A program made the translations under genes and the position numbers. DNA of 64,000 bases, from positions 248,001 through 312,000 of the forward strand of contig NZ_SAUF01000001.1 of the NCBI RefSeq assembly GCF_004023665.1, read 5' to 3'. The notes beneath the pieces are model-generated. The model ran no database searches. It had not been told where the DNA came from and saw nothing but the letters and a program-made list of their open reading frames with translations. Positions 8,731-19,900 of this stretch are shown here, piece after piece (the first letter of the stretch is position 1; every line of letters begins with the position of its first letter). The stretch comes from Afifella aestuarii. GTDB taxonomy: Bacteria > Pseudomonadota > Alphaproteobacteria > Rhizobiales > Afifellaceae.

Positions 8731-10262
8731 TGGATATTCGGGCCGCAGAGATCTCCTCGATCCTGAAGGAGCAGATCAAGAATTTCGGCAAGGAAGCCGA
8801 GGTCACCGAGGTTGGCCAGGTTCTGTCCGTCGGTGACGGCATCGCCCGCGTCTACGGCCTCGACAAGGTTCAGGCCGGTGAGATGGTCGAGTTCGACGGC
8901 GGCATCCGCGGCATGGCGTTGAACCTCGAAGAAGACAATGTCGGCGTCGTCATCTTCGGCTCTGACCGGGAAATCAAGGAAGGCTCCACCGTCAAGCGGA
9001 CCGGCGCCATCGTGGAAGTCCCGGTCGGCAAGGGTCTGCTTGGACGCGTCGTCGATGGTCTCGGCAATCCGATCGACGGCAAGGGCCCGATCGAATCGAC
9101 CGAGAAGCGCCGCGTCGACGTGAAGGCGCCGGGCATCATCCCGCGCAAATCGGTGCACGAGCCGATGTCGACGGGCCTGAAGGCCATCGACGCGCTCATC
9201 CCGATCGGCCGTGGCCAGCGCGAGCTCATCATCGGCGACCGCCAGACCGGCAAGTCGGCCATCATTCTCGATACGATCCTCAACCAGAAGCCCGCCTGGG
9301 ACCGCAAGGACGAGGACCGGATCCTTTATTGCATCTACGTCGCTGTCGGTCAGAAGCGTTCGACGGTCGCGCAGTTCGCCAAGACGCTCGAAGAGCGCGG
9401 CGCGCTGGAATATTCCATCATCATCGCGGCGACGGCCTCCGATCCTGCTCCGATGCAGTATCTGGCGCCGTTCACCGGCTGCGCGATGGGTGAGTTCTTC
9501 CGCGACAACGGCATGCACAGCCTGATCGCCTATGACGATCTCTCCAAGCAGGCCGTGGCCTATCGTCAGATGTCGCTGCTCCTTCGTCGTCCGCCAGGAC
9601 GCGAGGCCTATCCGGGCGACGTCTTCTATCTGCATTCGCGGCTCCTGGAGCGCGCGGCGAAGATGAACGACGATTACGGCGCGGGTTCCTTGACGGCTTT
9701 GCCGGTCATCGAAACGCAGGCGAATGACGTGTCGGCCTATATTCCGACCAACGTCATCTCCATTACCGATGGTCAGATCTTCCTGGAGACGGATCTCTTC
9801 TACCAGGGCATCCGTCCGGCGGTGAATGTCGGCCTGTCGGTGTCGCGCGTCGGTTCGTCGGCTCAGATCAAGGCGATGAAGCAGGTTGCCGGTTCGATTA
9901 AGGGCGAGCTCGCACAGTACCGCGAAATGGCGGCGTTCGCGCAGTTCGGCTCCGACCTCGACCGCGCCACGCAGCGTCTTCTCGATCGCGGTGCGCGTCT
10001 GACGGAGCTCTTGAAGCAGCCGCAGTTCTCGCCGCTCAAAACCGAGGAGCAGGTCGTCGTCATCTATGCAGGCGTCAACGGCTATCTGGACAAGATCAGG
10101 GTTGCGGACGTGCGTCCTTTCGAGGACGGGCTCCTGGTTCTGATGCGCAACGAGCACCAGGATGTGCTCGACCAGATCCGCACCGAGCAGCAGCTTTCGG
10201 ACGAACTCCGTGAGAAGCTGACGGCGATCCTCGACAAATTCGCCAAGAATTTCGCGGCGTAA
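8730..10262 (+). CDS. atpA: ATP synthase F1 subunit alpha
   Basis: Regulatory nucleotide-binding subunit of the F1 hexamer. 510 residues, typical. Walker [10 protein letters not shown] is near residue 170, and the family signature [17 protein letters not shown] is near 365-380. Second gene of atpHAGDC, overlapping atpH by one base. A long open frame on the opposite strand is an antisense shadow caused by codon bias. Confidence 0.98.
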   Translation: MDIRAAEISSILKEQIKNFGKEAEVTEVGQVLSVGDGIARVYGLDKVQAGEMVEFDGGIRGMALNLEEDNVGVVIFGSDREIKEGSTVKRTGAIVEVPVGKGLLGRVVDGLGNPIDGKGPIESTEKRRVDVKAPGIIPRKSVHEPMSTGLKAIDALIPIGRGQRELIIGDRQTGKSAIILDTILNQKPAWDRKDEDRILYCIYVAVGQKRSTVAQFAKTLEERGALEYSIIIAATASDPAPMQYLAPFTGCAMGEFFRDNGMHSLIAYDDLSKQAVAYRQMSLLLRRPPGREAYPGDVFYLHSRLLERAAKMNDDYGAGSLTALPVIETQANDVSAYIPTNVISITDGQIFLETDLFYQGIRPAVNVGLSVSRVGSSAQIKAMKQVAGSIKGELAQYREMAAFAQFGSDLDRATQRLLDRGARLTELLKQPQFSPLKTEEQVVVIYAGVNGYLDKIRVADVRPFEDGLLVLMRNEHQDVLDQIRTEQQLSDELREKLTAILDKFAKNFAA

Positions 10263-10283
10263 AGCTCTGAGGAGAAGCGGCTC

Positions 10284-11159
10284 ATGGCGAGCCTGAAGGA
10301 CCTACGCAACCGTATCGCCTCGGTTAAGGCGACGCAGAAGATCACCAAGGCCATGCAGATGGTGGCCGCGGCGAAGCTGCGTAAAGCCCAAGAGGCGGCT
10401 GTCGCGGCCCGACCCTATGCGGAGCGCATGGAAAAGGTGCTCGCCAATATTGGGGCCTCGGTCGCCGGCAGCGAGAGCGCGCCGGCGCTCATCGCCGGAA
10501 CGGGCAAGGACGACGTGCATCTGCTCGTCGTCTTTACCGCCGAGCGCGGCCTCGCCGGCGCTTTCAATGCCTCGATCGTCCGCAAGGCGCGCATGGATGC
10601 GCGCCGGCTCGTGGGCGAGGGCAAGACGGTCAAGCTCTTTCTTGTTGGTAAGAAGGGCAATGACATGATGCGCCGCGAGTTCGACAAAGAAATCGTGGAT
10701 CGCACAGACTTCCGCGGCGTGAGGCAGTATGAATTCAGTCATGCGCTCGGCGTGGCGGACAAGCTACTCGCCATGTTCGACGAGGGCGCATTCGACGTCG
10801 CGACGATCTATTACTCGCGGTTTGAATCGGTGATTACTCAGGTGCCGGTGGCGCAACGGGTCATCCCTGTCGATCTCGGTGATGTGGAGGACGCCGACAC
10901 CTCGCTGCATTACGAGTACGAGCCGGACGAGGAGACGATCCTTGCCGATCTTCTGCCGCGCAATCTCGCCGTACAGATTTTCCGGGCTCTTCTGGAAAAT
11001 GGCGCCTCCGAACAGGGCGCGCGCATGACGGCTATGGACAACGCGACGCGCAATGCCGGCGAAATGATCGACAAGCTGTCCCTGTCGTACAATCGTCAGC
11101 GGCAGGCCCAGATCACGACAGAGTTGATCGAGATCATCTCCGGTGCAGAATCGCTTTAG
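10284..11159 (+). CDS. atpG: ATP synthase F1 subunit gamma
   Basis: Central rotor shaft of F1. 291 residues. It starts [36 protein letters not shown], the conserved N-terminal coiled-coil helix, and ends with the matching C-terminal helix containing [33 protein letters not shown] ribosome site lies upstream. It follows atpA by 21 bases; an 80-base gap separates it from atpD, the largest within the operon. Confidence 0.98.
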   Translation: MASLKDLRNRIASVKATQKITKAMQMVAAAKLRKAQEAAVAARPYAERMEKVLANIGASVAGSESAPALIAGTGKDDVHLLVVFTAERGLAGAFNASIVRKARMDARRLVGEGKTVKLFLVGKKGNDMMRREFDKEIVDRTDFRGVRQYEFSHALGVADKLLAMFDEGAFDVATIYYSRFESVITQVPVAQRVIPVDLGDVEDADTSLHYEYEPDEETILADLLPRNLAVQIFRALLENGASEQGARMTAMDNATRNAGEMIDKLSLSYNRQRQAQITTELIEIISGAESL

Positions 11160-11170
11160 CGCGCCGATAA

Positions 11171-12676
<1,506 letters not shown>

Positions 12677-12702
12677 CGCGGCTTTCAACCGGGGAGCCTT
12701 AA

Positions 12703-13113
12703 ATGGCCGAACCATTTCTATTCGATCTCGTCACGCCTTCTGCCCTCCTCATTTCGGAGGAGGTGCAGCAGGTTGTGGTGCCGGGGCAGGAAGGCTTCTT
12801 CACGATGCTGCGGCAGCACGCGCCGTTGATGACGACGCTGAAGCCCGGCTTCCTGGAAGTCCTGAAGACTGGCGGTGAGACGCAGCGCATCTATGTGCGC
12901 GGTGGCTTCGCTGACGCGACGCCCGACAGCCTCACCATCCTCGCCGATTTCGCGGTGCCGGAGACGGAGCTCAATGCCGATATCATCGACGAGCATATCC
13001 GTGAGGCCGAGGCGGAGCTTGAGGCGGCTGCCGGCGACATGAGCAAGTATCCGGTGGCGCATAAGCGCGTCTCCGATCTGCATGATGTGCGCCGCTGGAT
13101 CATCCCGGCCTAG
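12703..13113 (+). CDS. atpC: ATP synthase F1 subunit epsilon
   Basis: Rotor subunit that couples gamma to the c-ring and can inhibit ATP hydrolysis. 136 residues, with the N-terminal beta-sandwich (FDLVTPSALLISEEVQQVVVPGQEGFFTML) and a short C-terminal helical part. Last gene of atpHAGDC. A hairpin begins at its stop codon, consistent with the operon ending here. Confidence 0.97.
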   Translation: MAEPFLFDLVTPSALLISEEVQQVVVPGQEGFFTMLRQHAPLMTTLKPGFLEVLKTGGETQRIYVRGGFADATPDSLTILADFAVPETELNADIIDEHIREAEAELEAAAGDMSKYPVAHKRVSDLHDVRRWIIPA

Positions 13114-13139
13114 GCGCAGTTACGCGGCGATGCTGCGCC
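13113..13139 (+). terminator. Hairpin at the end of the atp operon
   Basis: Inverted repeat GGCGCAG / CTGCGCC with a 13-base loop, starting on the last base of the atpC stop codon. It has no T-tract. It marks the likely 3' end of the atp transcript before hpf. Confidence 0.45.
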
Positions 13140-13258
13140 GCCAGAAGCAACAAGATTGACACGCTCGGGGGAGGCGCGTAACGCTCCGCGTGACCGCCTC
13201 TGCCGACGCTTGTATGCATCCGGGCCACTGAGCCCTCTCAACTGGACCTTTCTTAGCG

Positions 13259-13858
13259 ATGGCATTGAAGATATCCGGCAAAAACGTCGATATCGGCGAG
13301 GCTCTGCGATCTCGGATCGAAGAGACCGTCGAGGCAGCGGTGAAGAAGTATTTCGACGGCGGCTATGCCGGCCACGTCGTGGTGGCCAAGAACGGCCGCA
13401 ACTTCCACACAGATTGTTCCGTGCATCTCGATTCTGGTGCCGTCTTCGAGGCGAGCAGCACCAGTGCTGACGCGAATGACGGTTTCGATGCGGCGGCGGA
13501 GCGGCTGGAGAAGCGTCTGCGGCGCTACAAGCGGCGCATCAAGGACCACAAGGGCAAGCCGAGCCACAAGCTAGCCGGCGCGGCTGCGAACGCCTTCATC
13601 ATCGAACCCCCGGATGAAGAGGAAGAGATCGGCGAGGAATACGCGCCCGCGATCGTTGCTGAGACCACGACGGAGATCCGCCGCATGACGGTCAGCTCCG
13701 CGGTGTTGCAGCTCGATATGACGGACGCCCCGGTCGTCGTCTTCCGCAACCATTCCCACGGCGGTCTCAACGTCGTTTATCGTCGGCCCGATGGCCATTT
13801 CGGCTGGATCGATCCCGCCTTGAACGAGCCTTCCGAGCCGAACAGCGGCGGAAGCTGA
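13259..13858 (+). CDS. hpf: Ribosome hibernation-promoting factor, long form
   Basis: Binds the 30S decoding region and dimerises ribosomes in stationary phase. At 199 residues it is the long type: an N-terminal S30AE domain (MALKISGKNVDIGEALRSRIEE to about 105) and a C-terminal dimerisation domain (MTVSSAVLQLDMTDAPVVVFRNHSHGG to GHFGWIDP, about 140-190). It is followed by ptsN after 43 bases. In many proteobacteria hpf and ptsN sit behind rpoN; here they sit behind the atp operon, 145 bases after atpC, with no rpoN in view. Confidence 0.93.
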   Translation: MALKISGKNVDIGEALRSRIEETVEAAVKKYFDGGYAGHVVVAKNGRNFHTDCSVHLDSGAVFEASSTSADANDGFDAAAERLEKRLRRYKRRIKDHKGKPSHKLAGAAANAFIIEPPDEEEEIGEEYAPAIVAETTTEIRRMTVSSAVLQLDMTDAPVVVFRNHSHGGLNVVYRRPDGHFGWIDPALNEPSEPNSGGS

Positions 13859-13885
13859 TCGGGGCGTGGTGCACCCCGGCGATCA
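13856..13885 (+). repeat. Stop-anchored inverted repeat between hpf and ptsN
   Basis: TGATC-GGGG ... CCCC-ggc-GATCA begins at the hpf stop codon. The stem is interrupted by a 3-base bulge. It may attenuate or process the hpf-ptsN transcript. Confidence 0.4.
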
Positions 13886-13901
13886 ATTTTGGTGAATCCT
13901 C

Positions 13902-14372
13902 ATGGATCTTAGCGACCTCCTGAAGCCTGAAGCAGTGGTGCCGAACCTCAAGGCCGTCAGCAAGAAGCAGGTCATTCAGGATCTCTGCGCCAAGGCCGCG
14001 CGCCTGACGGGTCTGTCGGAACGCGAATTGTTCGACACGATCCTGCAGCGCGAGCGGCTCGGTTCGACGGGTGTCGGGCAGGGGGTTGCCATTCCGCATG
14101 GCAAGCCCCGGCAGATCGACAAGATCACTGGTGTGTTCGCGCGACTGTCGAAGCCGGTCGATTTCGAATCGCTCGACGATCAGCCGGTCGATCTCGTGTT
14201 CCTGCTATTGGCCCCGGAAGGTGCCGGGGCCGACCATTTGAAGGCGTTGGCTCGTATCGCCCGCGTGCTGCGGGACGGTCAGGTTGCCGCGAAACTCCGT
14301 GCCACCACCGACCCAGACGCAATCTATTCGCTTCTGGTTGACCGCAGCACGTCGTCCCAAAGCGCCGCCTGA
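13902..14372 (+). CDS. ptsN: PTS IIA-like nitrogen-regulatory protein PtsN (EIIA-Ntr)
   Basis: Phosphoacceptor of the nitrogen PTS, which adjusts potassium, nitrogen and stress responses. 156 residues, family length. The phosphorylated histidine is His66 in GVAIPHGKPRQI; the fold runs from LSDLLKPEAVVPNLKA to the C-terminus. It probably shares a transcript with hpf. PtsP and NPr are not in the window. Confidence 0.94.
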   Translation: MDLSDLLKPEAVVPNLKAVSKKQVIQDLCAKAARLTGLSERELFDTILQRERLGSTGVGQGVAIPHGKPRQIDKITGVFARLSKPVDFESLDDQPVDLVFLLLAPEGAGADHLKALARIARVLRDGQVAAKLRATTDPDAIYSLLVDRSTSSQSAA

Positions 14373-14417
14373 GGGCGGCCTGTTCGGGCATTAGGCCTCG
14401 AAGCGTACGGCAAAGCG

Positions 14418-14672
14418 TCAGTGGACGCTGAGCGGCTCCAGATCGTTGCTGCGGGCATTGGCGAGGGCGGCGGCGCGCGAATCCGTCAACAGGATCGGCG
14501 TTCCATCGGCCGTCAAAAGAGCCCAAAGCTCGAGCCCCGGCGCAAGCTCAGGGGCGGAGGGGAAGAGGCTCGCCACATCATCCGACTTCACCGGCCGGAC
14601 ATAGGCGATTTCGCCGCCTCCGAACTGCGCGAATGCGGCAGTGTCTGCCTTGTGCTGTTCGCAATCCGTCAT
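14418..14672 (-). CDS. DUF1150 family small protein
   Basis: An 84-residue acidic cytoplasmic protein. The conserved stretch GGGEIAYVRPVKSDDV and the pattern LWALLTADGTPILLTDSRAAALANA match the DUF1150 family of alphaproteobacteria, often found next to small heat-shock genes. No such gene is adjacent here. A strong AAGGAG ribosome site lies 7 bases before the ATG. An 8-bp hairpin lies in its leader just upstream. Function is unknown; family call is from motif memory. Confidence 0.75.
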   Translation of the reverse strand: MTDCEQHKADTAAFAQFGGGEIAYVRPVKSDDVASLFPSAPELAPGLELWALLTADGTPILLTDSRAAALANARSNDLEPLSVH

Positions 14673-15052
14673 CTCGTACTCCTTTACGGCCGCCTGTGCG
14701 GCCGTGTCCTTCTTTGAAGCGACCTAGCGGCCGGACCCGAAACGGCGTGCCGGACGCAATCGGAATATGGGAACGCGTCCGGCCTCTCACAAGAAGCATG
14801 CCGGGATGGGCTGAGGCTGGAGTCGGTGTCACCGGCTTGAGCCTTTCACCTTGGTGATTGTGAGAAAGTTAATCATCTTGTTGGCCTATTGGGGTGGCTT
14901 GCACCCACAGCGGGTGCGGCGAATGGGTCACACTTCTTGAAAGCCTTCCGGGGATAGCTGTCGCCATCATCTTGGATCGTCTAGTTTTCTTCGGCGTGGC
15001 GGGCGCGGGCGAGTTCGGGGTCGAGCGCATAGTGCATGTCGGGAATACATAT
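14673..15052. promoter_or_regulatory. Divergent region between DUF1150 gene and tamA, with inverted repeats
   Basis: About 380 bases without a convincing gene. Three inverted repeats are seen: ACGGCCGC-CTGT-GCGGCCGT (14686-14705), which would lie in the DUF1150 leader; CCGGACGC / GCGTCCGG with a 17-base loop (14750-14782); and GCACCC-acagc-GGGTGC (14901-14917) on the tamA side. Promoters for both directions must lie here. Confidence 0.5.
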
Positions 15053-16990
15053 TTGAGGTCGTGCCTGCGGCTGGGCCTTCCGTCCCGCTTCGTTCTGAAG
15101 CGAGCAGCGCGTGTCGGCCTCATGGCTGGATGTGCGTTTCTTGTCTTTCAGGCTCCCGCGGCACAGGCCTTCGAACTGTTCGGCTACCATCTTTGGGGTG
15201 ACAAGGAGCCGGACGAGACGGTTCTCGAGCCGCAAACCTACGCAATCACGCTCAATGTCAGCCCGGACGACGATGACATCGGCGATCGGATCGAGAACGC
15301 CTCGCAGCTCTATGGGAAGCGCGAGGAGCCGGCGGCTGGCACCGCCGGTCTCGTGTCGCGTGCGCGCGGGGACTACGCCCGCATCCTGACAGCTCTCTAT
15401 GCGCGTGGCCGTTATGGCGGCGTCATCACCATCACGATCGGCGGGCGACCCGTCGAGCAGATCACGCCGGACGTGACGCTGCCGGCCGATGTCCCGGTGA
15501 CAGTGACTGTCGATCCAGGCCCGGTCTATCACTTCGCCGCGATCGACATCGTCAATCCGCCAGATTTCAACGCGCGCAAGACGCACCGGATCGATACGCC
15601 TCAGGAGCTCGGCCTGACCCAGGGCGCGGCGGCGGAATCCGGCGCCATCCTGAAGTCGGAAACGAGCCTGACCAACGCCTGGAAGCAGTTCGGATATCCC
15701 AAGGTGAAGGTCGAGCGTGAGATCGTTGCCGATCACGCGACGCGCACGGTCGATGTCCGTCTGGCTGTCGATACCGGACCCTACGCCCGCCTCGGGCACG
15801 TGAGCGTCAGCGGTACGGAGCGTATGGATCCAGGCTTCGTCGGCTACATGACCGGCATCAAGGGCGGAGAAGAGTACAACCCTGACCGGATCAATCGGGC
15901 ACGCGAGCGTTTGCGTCGGCTCGAGGTGTTCCGCTCGATCACCATTCAGGAGGCCGAGGCCGTCGGATCGGACGGTTTCATGCCACTTTCGGTCCGGGTG
16001 GCGGAACGCAAGCGCCGTCTGATCGGCGGAGAGGCGAAATACTCCACCATCGATGGTGCGACGCTCGGCGCCTATTGGGTCCATCGGAACCTCTTCGGTC
16101 ACGCCGAACGGCTTCGCATCGAAGGCAGCGTCTCGGGGATCGACGGCGCCGATTACGAGAATTTCGATTACATGCTCGCCACGACCTTCACCCGGCCGGG
16201 CATCATCACTCCGGACACCGATCTCGTCACCAATGTCACCGCCAAGCGGGAAGACAACGACACCTACGAAGAGCAGAGCATCTCCGGTCAGGTCGGCCTC
16301 ACGCACCGCTTTACCGAAGATCTCAGCCTCGATACGGCGGTGAAGCTGGAGCGCTCGCGCATCGAGGATGCGCTCGGCATCAATCATTATCTGATCGCCT
16401 CACTGCCGACGAAGCTCGAATACGACAGCCGTGACAACAAGCTCGATCCGGCCGAAGGGATTCACGCGACGCTGTCGGGCGAGCCGTTCTACGAGTTCTA
16501 CGAGGAATATCCGGCGCTGCGGTCTGAAGCGGAACTCGCGGCCTATTACAGCTTCGACCGCCGCGGCTATTACGTGGTGGCGGCCCGTGCCAAAGCGGGC
16601 AACGTCGTCGGCCCGTCGATCGACGATCTGCCGGCGAGCCGGCGGTTCCTTGCTGGTGGCGGCGGATCGGTGCGCGGCTACAGCTACGAGACGATCGGCG
16701 TCGATCTGCCGAACGGCGAGACCACGGGCGGCAAGTCGCTCCTGGAAGGCTCGCTCGAATTTCGTGCGCGCGTCACCGATTCGATCGGCCTCGTGCCTTT
16801 CGTCGACATCGGAACCGTCAGTGAGGACGCCATTCCCGATTTCTCCGAAGATCTGAAGATCGGCGTCGGCCTCGGCCTTCGCTACTACACCGGTCTCGGG
16901 CCGATCCGGGTCGACGTGGCGATGCCGCTCGATGCCGGAAAGGACGATTCCGATTACGCCATCTATGTCGGCATCGGGCAGGCCTTCTGA
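15053..16990 (+). CDS. tamA: Autotransporter assembly factor TamA (Omp85 family)
   Basis: Outer-membrane part of the TAM complex, which inserts beta-barrel proteins and, with TamB, links inner and outer membranes. POTRA-like domains occupy about 60-280 of the mature region (KVKVEREIVADHATRTVDVRLAVDTGPYARLG), followed by an Omp85 barrel with the RGYSYE motif of loop 6 (VRGYSYETIG) and a terminal Phe. The start is uncertain. The frame is open to a GTG at 14894; I prefer the TTG at 15053, which gives MRSCLRLGLP, a basic n-region, hydrophobic core and an AQA cleavage site. It overlaps tamB by one base. Confidence 0.88.
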   Translation: MRSCLRLGLPSRFVLKRAARVGLMAGCAFLVFQAPAAQAFELFGYHLWGDKEPDETVLEPQTYAITLNVSPDDDDIGDRIENASQLYGKREEPAAGTAGLVSRARGDYARILTALYARGRYGGVITITIGGRPVEQITPDVTLPADVPVTVTVDPGPVYHFAAIDIVNPPDFNARKTHRIDTPQELGLTQGAAAESGAILKSETSLTNAWKQFGYPKVKVEREIVADHATRTVDVRLAVDTGPYARLGHVSVSGTERMDPGFVGYMTGIKGGEEYNPDRINRARERLRRLEVFRSITIQEAEAVGSDGFMPLSVRVAERKRRLIGGEAKYSTIDGATLGAYWVHRNLFGHAERLRIEGSVSGIDGADYENFDYMLATTFTRPGIITPDTDLVTNVTAKREDNDTYEEQSISGQVGLTHRFTEDLSLDTAVKLERSRIEDALGINHYLIASLPTKLEYDSRDNKLDPAEGIHATLSGEPFYEFYEEYPALRSEAELAAYYSFDRRGYYVVAARAKAGNVVGPSIDDLPASRRFLAGGGGSVRGYSYETIGVDLPNGETTGGKSLLEGSLEFRARVTDSIGLVPFVDIGTVSEDAIPDFSEDLKIGVGLGLRYYTGLGPIRVDVAMPLDAGKDDSDYAIYVGIGQAF

Positions 16991-19900
16991 TGAAGAAACG
17001 GACCACCCTTCTTGCTTCTCTGGCGCTTGCGGGCACGATCGGCGCCGTGAGCCTCGGCGTCCCCCTGGCTCTGGCGCAAGAGAACGACAAATCCTGGCTG
17101 CAGAATTTTCTGGAGAGCAAGCTCTCCGCTCCGGGCCGGCAGATCTCCATCGGCGCCATCAGCGGAACTCTCTCCTCGAACCCGTCGATCGCCTCGCTCA
17201 CCGTCTCCGACGATGCCGGCCCCTGGCTGACGCTGCAGGATGTCTCCGTCTCGTGGAACCGGGGCGCACTCCTGCGCGGTCGCCTCGACATCGACAGCCT
17301 CAATGCCGCCTCCCTCAATATCGCCCGTAAGCCCAATCCCGGGCCAGAAGCGGCGCCTTCCTCCGATTCCGGCGGCGGGGGTTTTTCTCTGCCGATCGAC
17401 GTCAAAATCGATGAGATCGCCATCCCGCAGATTCATCTCGGGGCGCCCGTCATCGGACAGGAAGCCGACCTCAGCCTGAAGGGGGCTGCGGCCGTTACCT
17501 CCGACGAAACCTCGGCCTCGCTCCAGGTCGAGCGCCAGGACGATCCGGGCGGCAGCTTCAATGCCCGTTTCAGCCTCGTCCCCGGCCAGAACGTTCTCGA
17601 CATCGAGGCGAGCTTCGATGAGCCGGCCGGCGGTCTCGTCAGCACGGCAGCCGGGATCCCCGGCGCCCCGCCGCTTGCCTTCGCGATCGACGGCGAAGGT
17701 CCTCTCAACGATTTCACCGCCCAGATCGCGCTGAGCGCCAAGGGCGAGGAGAAAATCAAAGGTCAGGCTGCCGTCCAACGTCAGGATACGGCCTACCATA
17801 TCACCGCCAACCTCTCCGGCTCGCTTTCAGGGATTGCAACCGGCGACAGCGCCCAGCTTCTTTCGGGAGAGAGCCAGCTTGCCGTCGACGTGTTGCGCAG
17901 CGACGATGGCCAGATCAGCATCCGTCGTGTCGATCTTCAAAGCCAAAGGGTCAACCTTTCCGCCACCGCTGAACTTGCCGCCGATGGCTTTCCGAGCCAG
18001 GGCGAGGTCAACCTCAGCGTCAATGAGGGACAGTCGGCTCCTCTTGCGCTGCCCGGTTACAATGGCGAGGCGTCGATCGGCGGGCTCACCCTCACGGCTT
18101 CCTTGAGCGGGGATGACGAGAAAAGCTGGCAGGCCGAAATTGCGGCCCAGAACGTGACGCATCCGCGAGGCAATCTCGTAAGCCTCAACTTCCGCGGCTC
18201 CGGCCAGGCGCAGTCGCTCGGTGATCCGCAGGGGCGCCAGGCGACTTTTGATGTCCAAGGGCAGGCGGAGGGGATCGAACCCCGCGACACCGCTCTTGCG
18301 CAGGCCGTTGGGCAGGAGATCAGCCTGAACGCCAAAGGCAGCTGGCAGGCGGGCTCGCCGGTGCGCGTGGAAGAAAGCCGCGTCGTCGCCGGAAACACCG
18401 AAGCGAGCTTTACTGGCGCGGCGTCACTGCGCTCGATCCTCGGCCGCGCCGCTTTATCGACCGCGGATCTTTCTCGCTTCTCCGGCCTCGCCGGACAGGA
18501 TCTTGCCGGTGCCGCCGATGTCGACGCCAATGGCAGCGTCGACCTCAAATCGATGGGCTTCGATCTGACCGTCGGCGCGAACGGCCGAGGGCTCGGCGTG
18601 GGTATCGCCCCTCTCGATGCCCTTCTCACCGGCCCGGTGCGCCTTGAAGGTGGTGTGGCGCGCAACGAGACCGGCGGTTTCACCTTCCGCGATCTTCACC
18701 TGAATTCCGACGCCCTCGCCCTGACTGCGGACGGCAGCTACGCTGCGGACGCCGTCGATCTCGCGCTGCGGGCCGAGATCGACGATCTCGCTCGCGCCAC
18801 AGATCGCGCGAAGGGGGCGGCACGCCTCGTTGTCGATGTCTCCGGCACGCAAGCCGCGCCACAGATTTCCGCAACGGCGACGGGCGACAACCTCGTCATG
18901 ATGGATAAGCGGCTCACCGGCGCCAAGGCGAGCTTCAACGGCACGGTTGCAGGCAGCAAGGTCGACGGTGAGTTCTCGCTTGCCGGCAATCTCGGGGGCG
19001 TGCCGATCGACGGGTCGGGGCGCATCGCCTCGCTCGAGGGTGGGGTCCGGCAGCTGCAGGATCTTCTGGTCACCGCGGGGGCGGCAAAGCTCGCCGGCGA
19101 TGCTGCGATGCGTGCCGATGGGCTCGTCTCCGGTGATCTCAGCCTCGATGCGCCCAACATCGCCGCGATCGCGCCGCTCTTCCTTATGGAAGCGGAAGGC
19201 GCCGTCGATCTCGATATTGCGCTTTCCTCCGACGAGGGTCAGCAGGATGCGCGGGTTTCCGGGACCATCGACAATCTGAAACTGGAGCAGGCCTCGGTCA
19301 CCTCGGGGCGTATCGATTTGTCGGGACAGAACCTGCTTCAGGCGCCCGCTCTCCAGGGCATGTTCGATTTTCGTGGCATCCGTGCCGGCGGTTTCGACGT
19401 GCGCAGCCTGGAAGGAACCGCTCAGCAGACGGAAGGCAACACGGATTTCCGGGTGACCGCCGACACTGCGGATGGCGGAGGGCGGCTGGCCGGCCAACTT
19501 CAGCCAATCGAAAAGGGTTTCGCCGTCAATCTCGAGACTCTCTCCTTTTCGCATCAGGGCGTGGCCGCCGAGCTGCAACGTCCGTCGCGCATCGTTCTCG
19601 AAAGCGGCACGGTCGGCATCGACGATCTGGCGCTTGCTGCGGGCGGCGGCCAATTGACCGTCAATGGCTCGGCCGGCAACGAGCTCGATCTCCAGGTCGT
19701 TCTCGATGCGGTCAACGCGGCGGTCGTCAACGCTTTCGCGCCCGATCTCGATCTCGCCGGCACTATCTCCGGTCAGGCGAAGGTCAAGGGAACGTCGGCG
19801 CGCCCGGAACCCGCCTTCGACGTCACCTGGCGCGGTGCGACCGCAGCCCCGGTTCGGCAGGCCAATGCCGGCCCGTTCGATATTTCGGCCAAAGGAAATT

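Noticed and set aside
8355-10157. 600-codon open frame on the minus strand opposite atpH/atpA
   Set aside because: It lies antisense to highly conserved ATP synthase genes. Long antisense frames are expected with GC-rich third positions, and the product has no recognisable motif.
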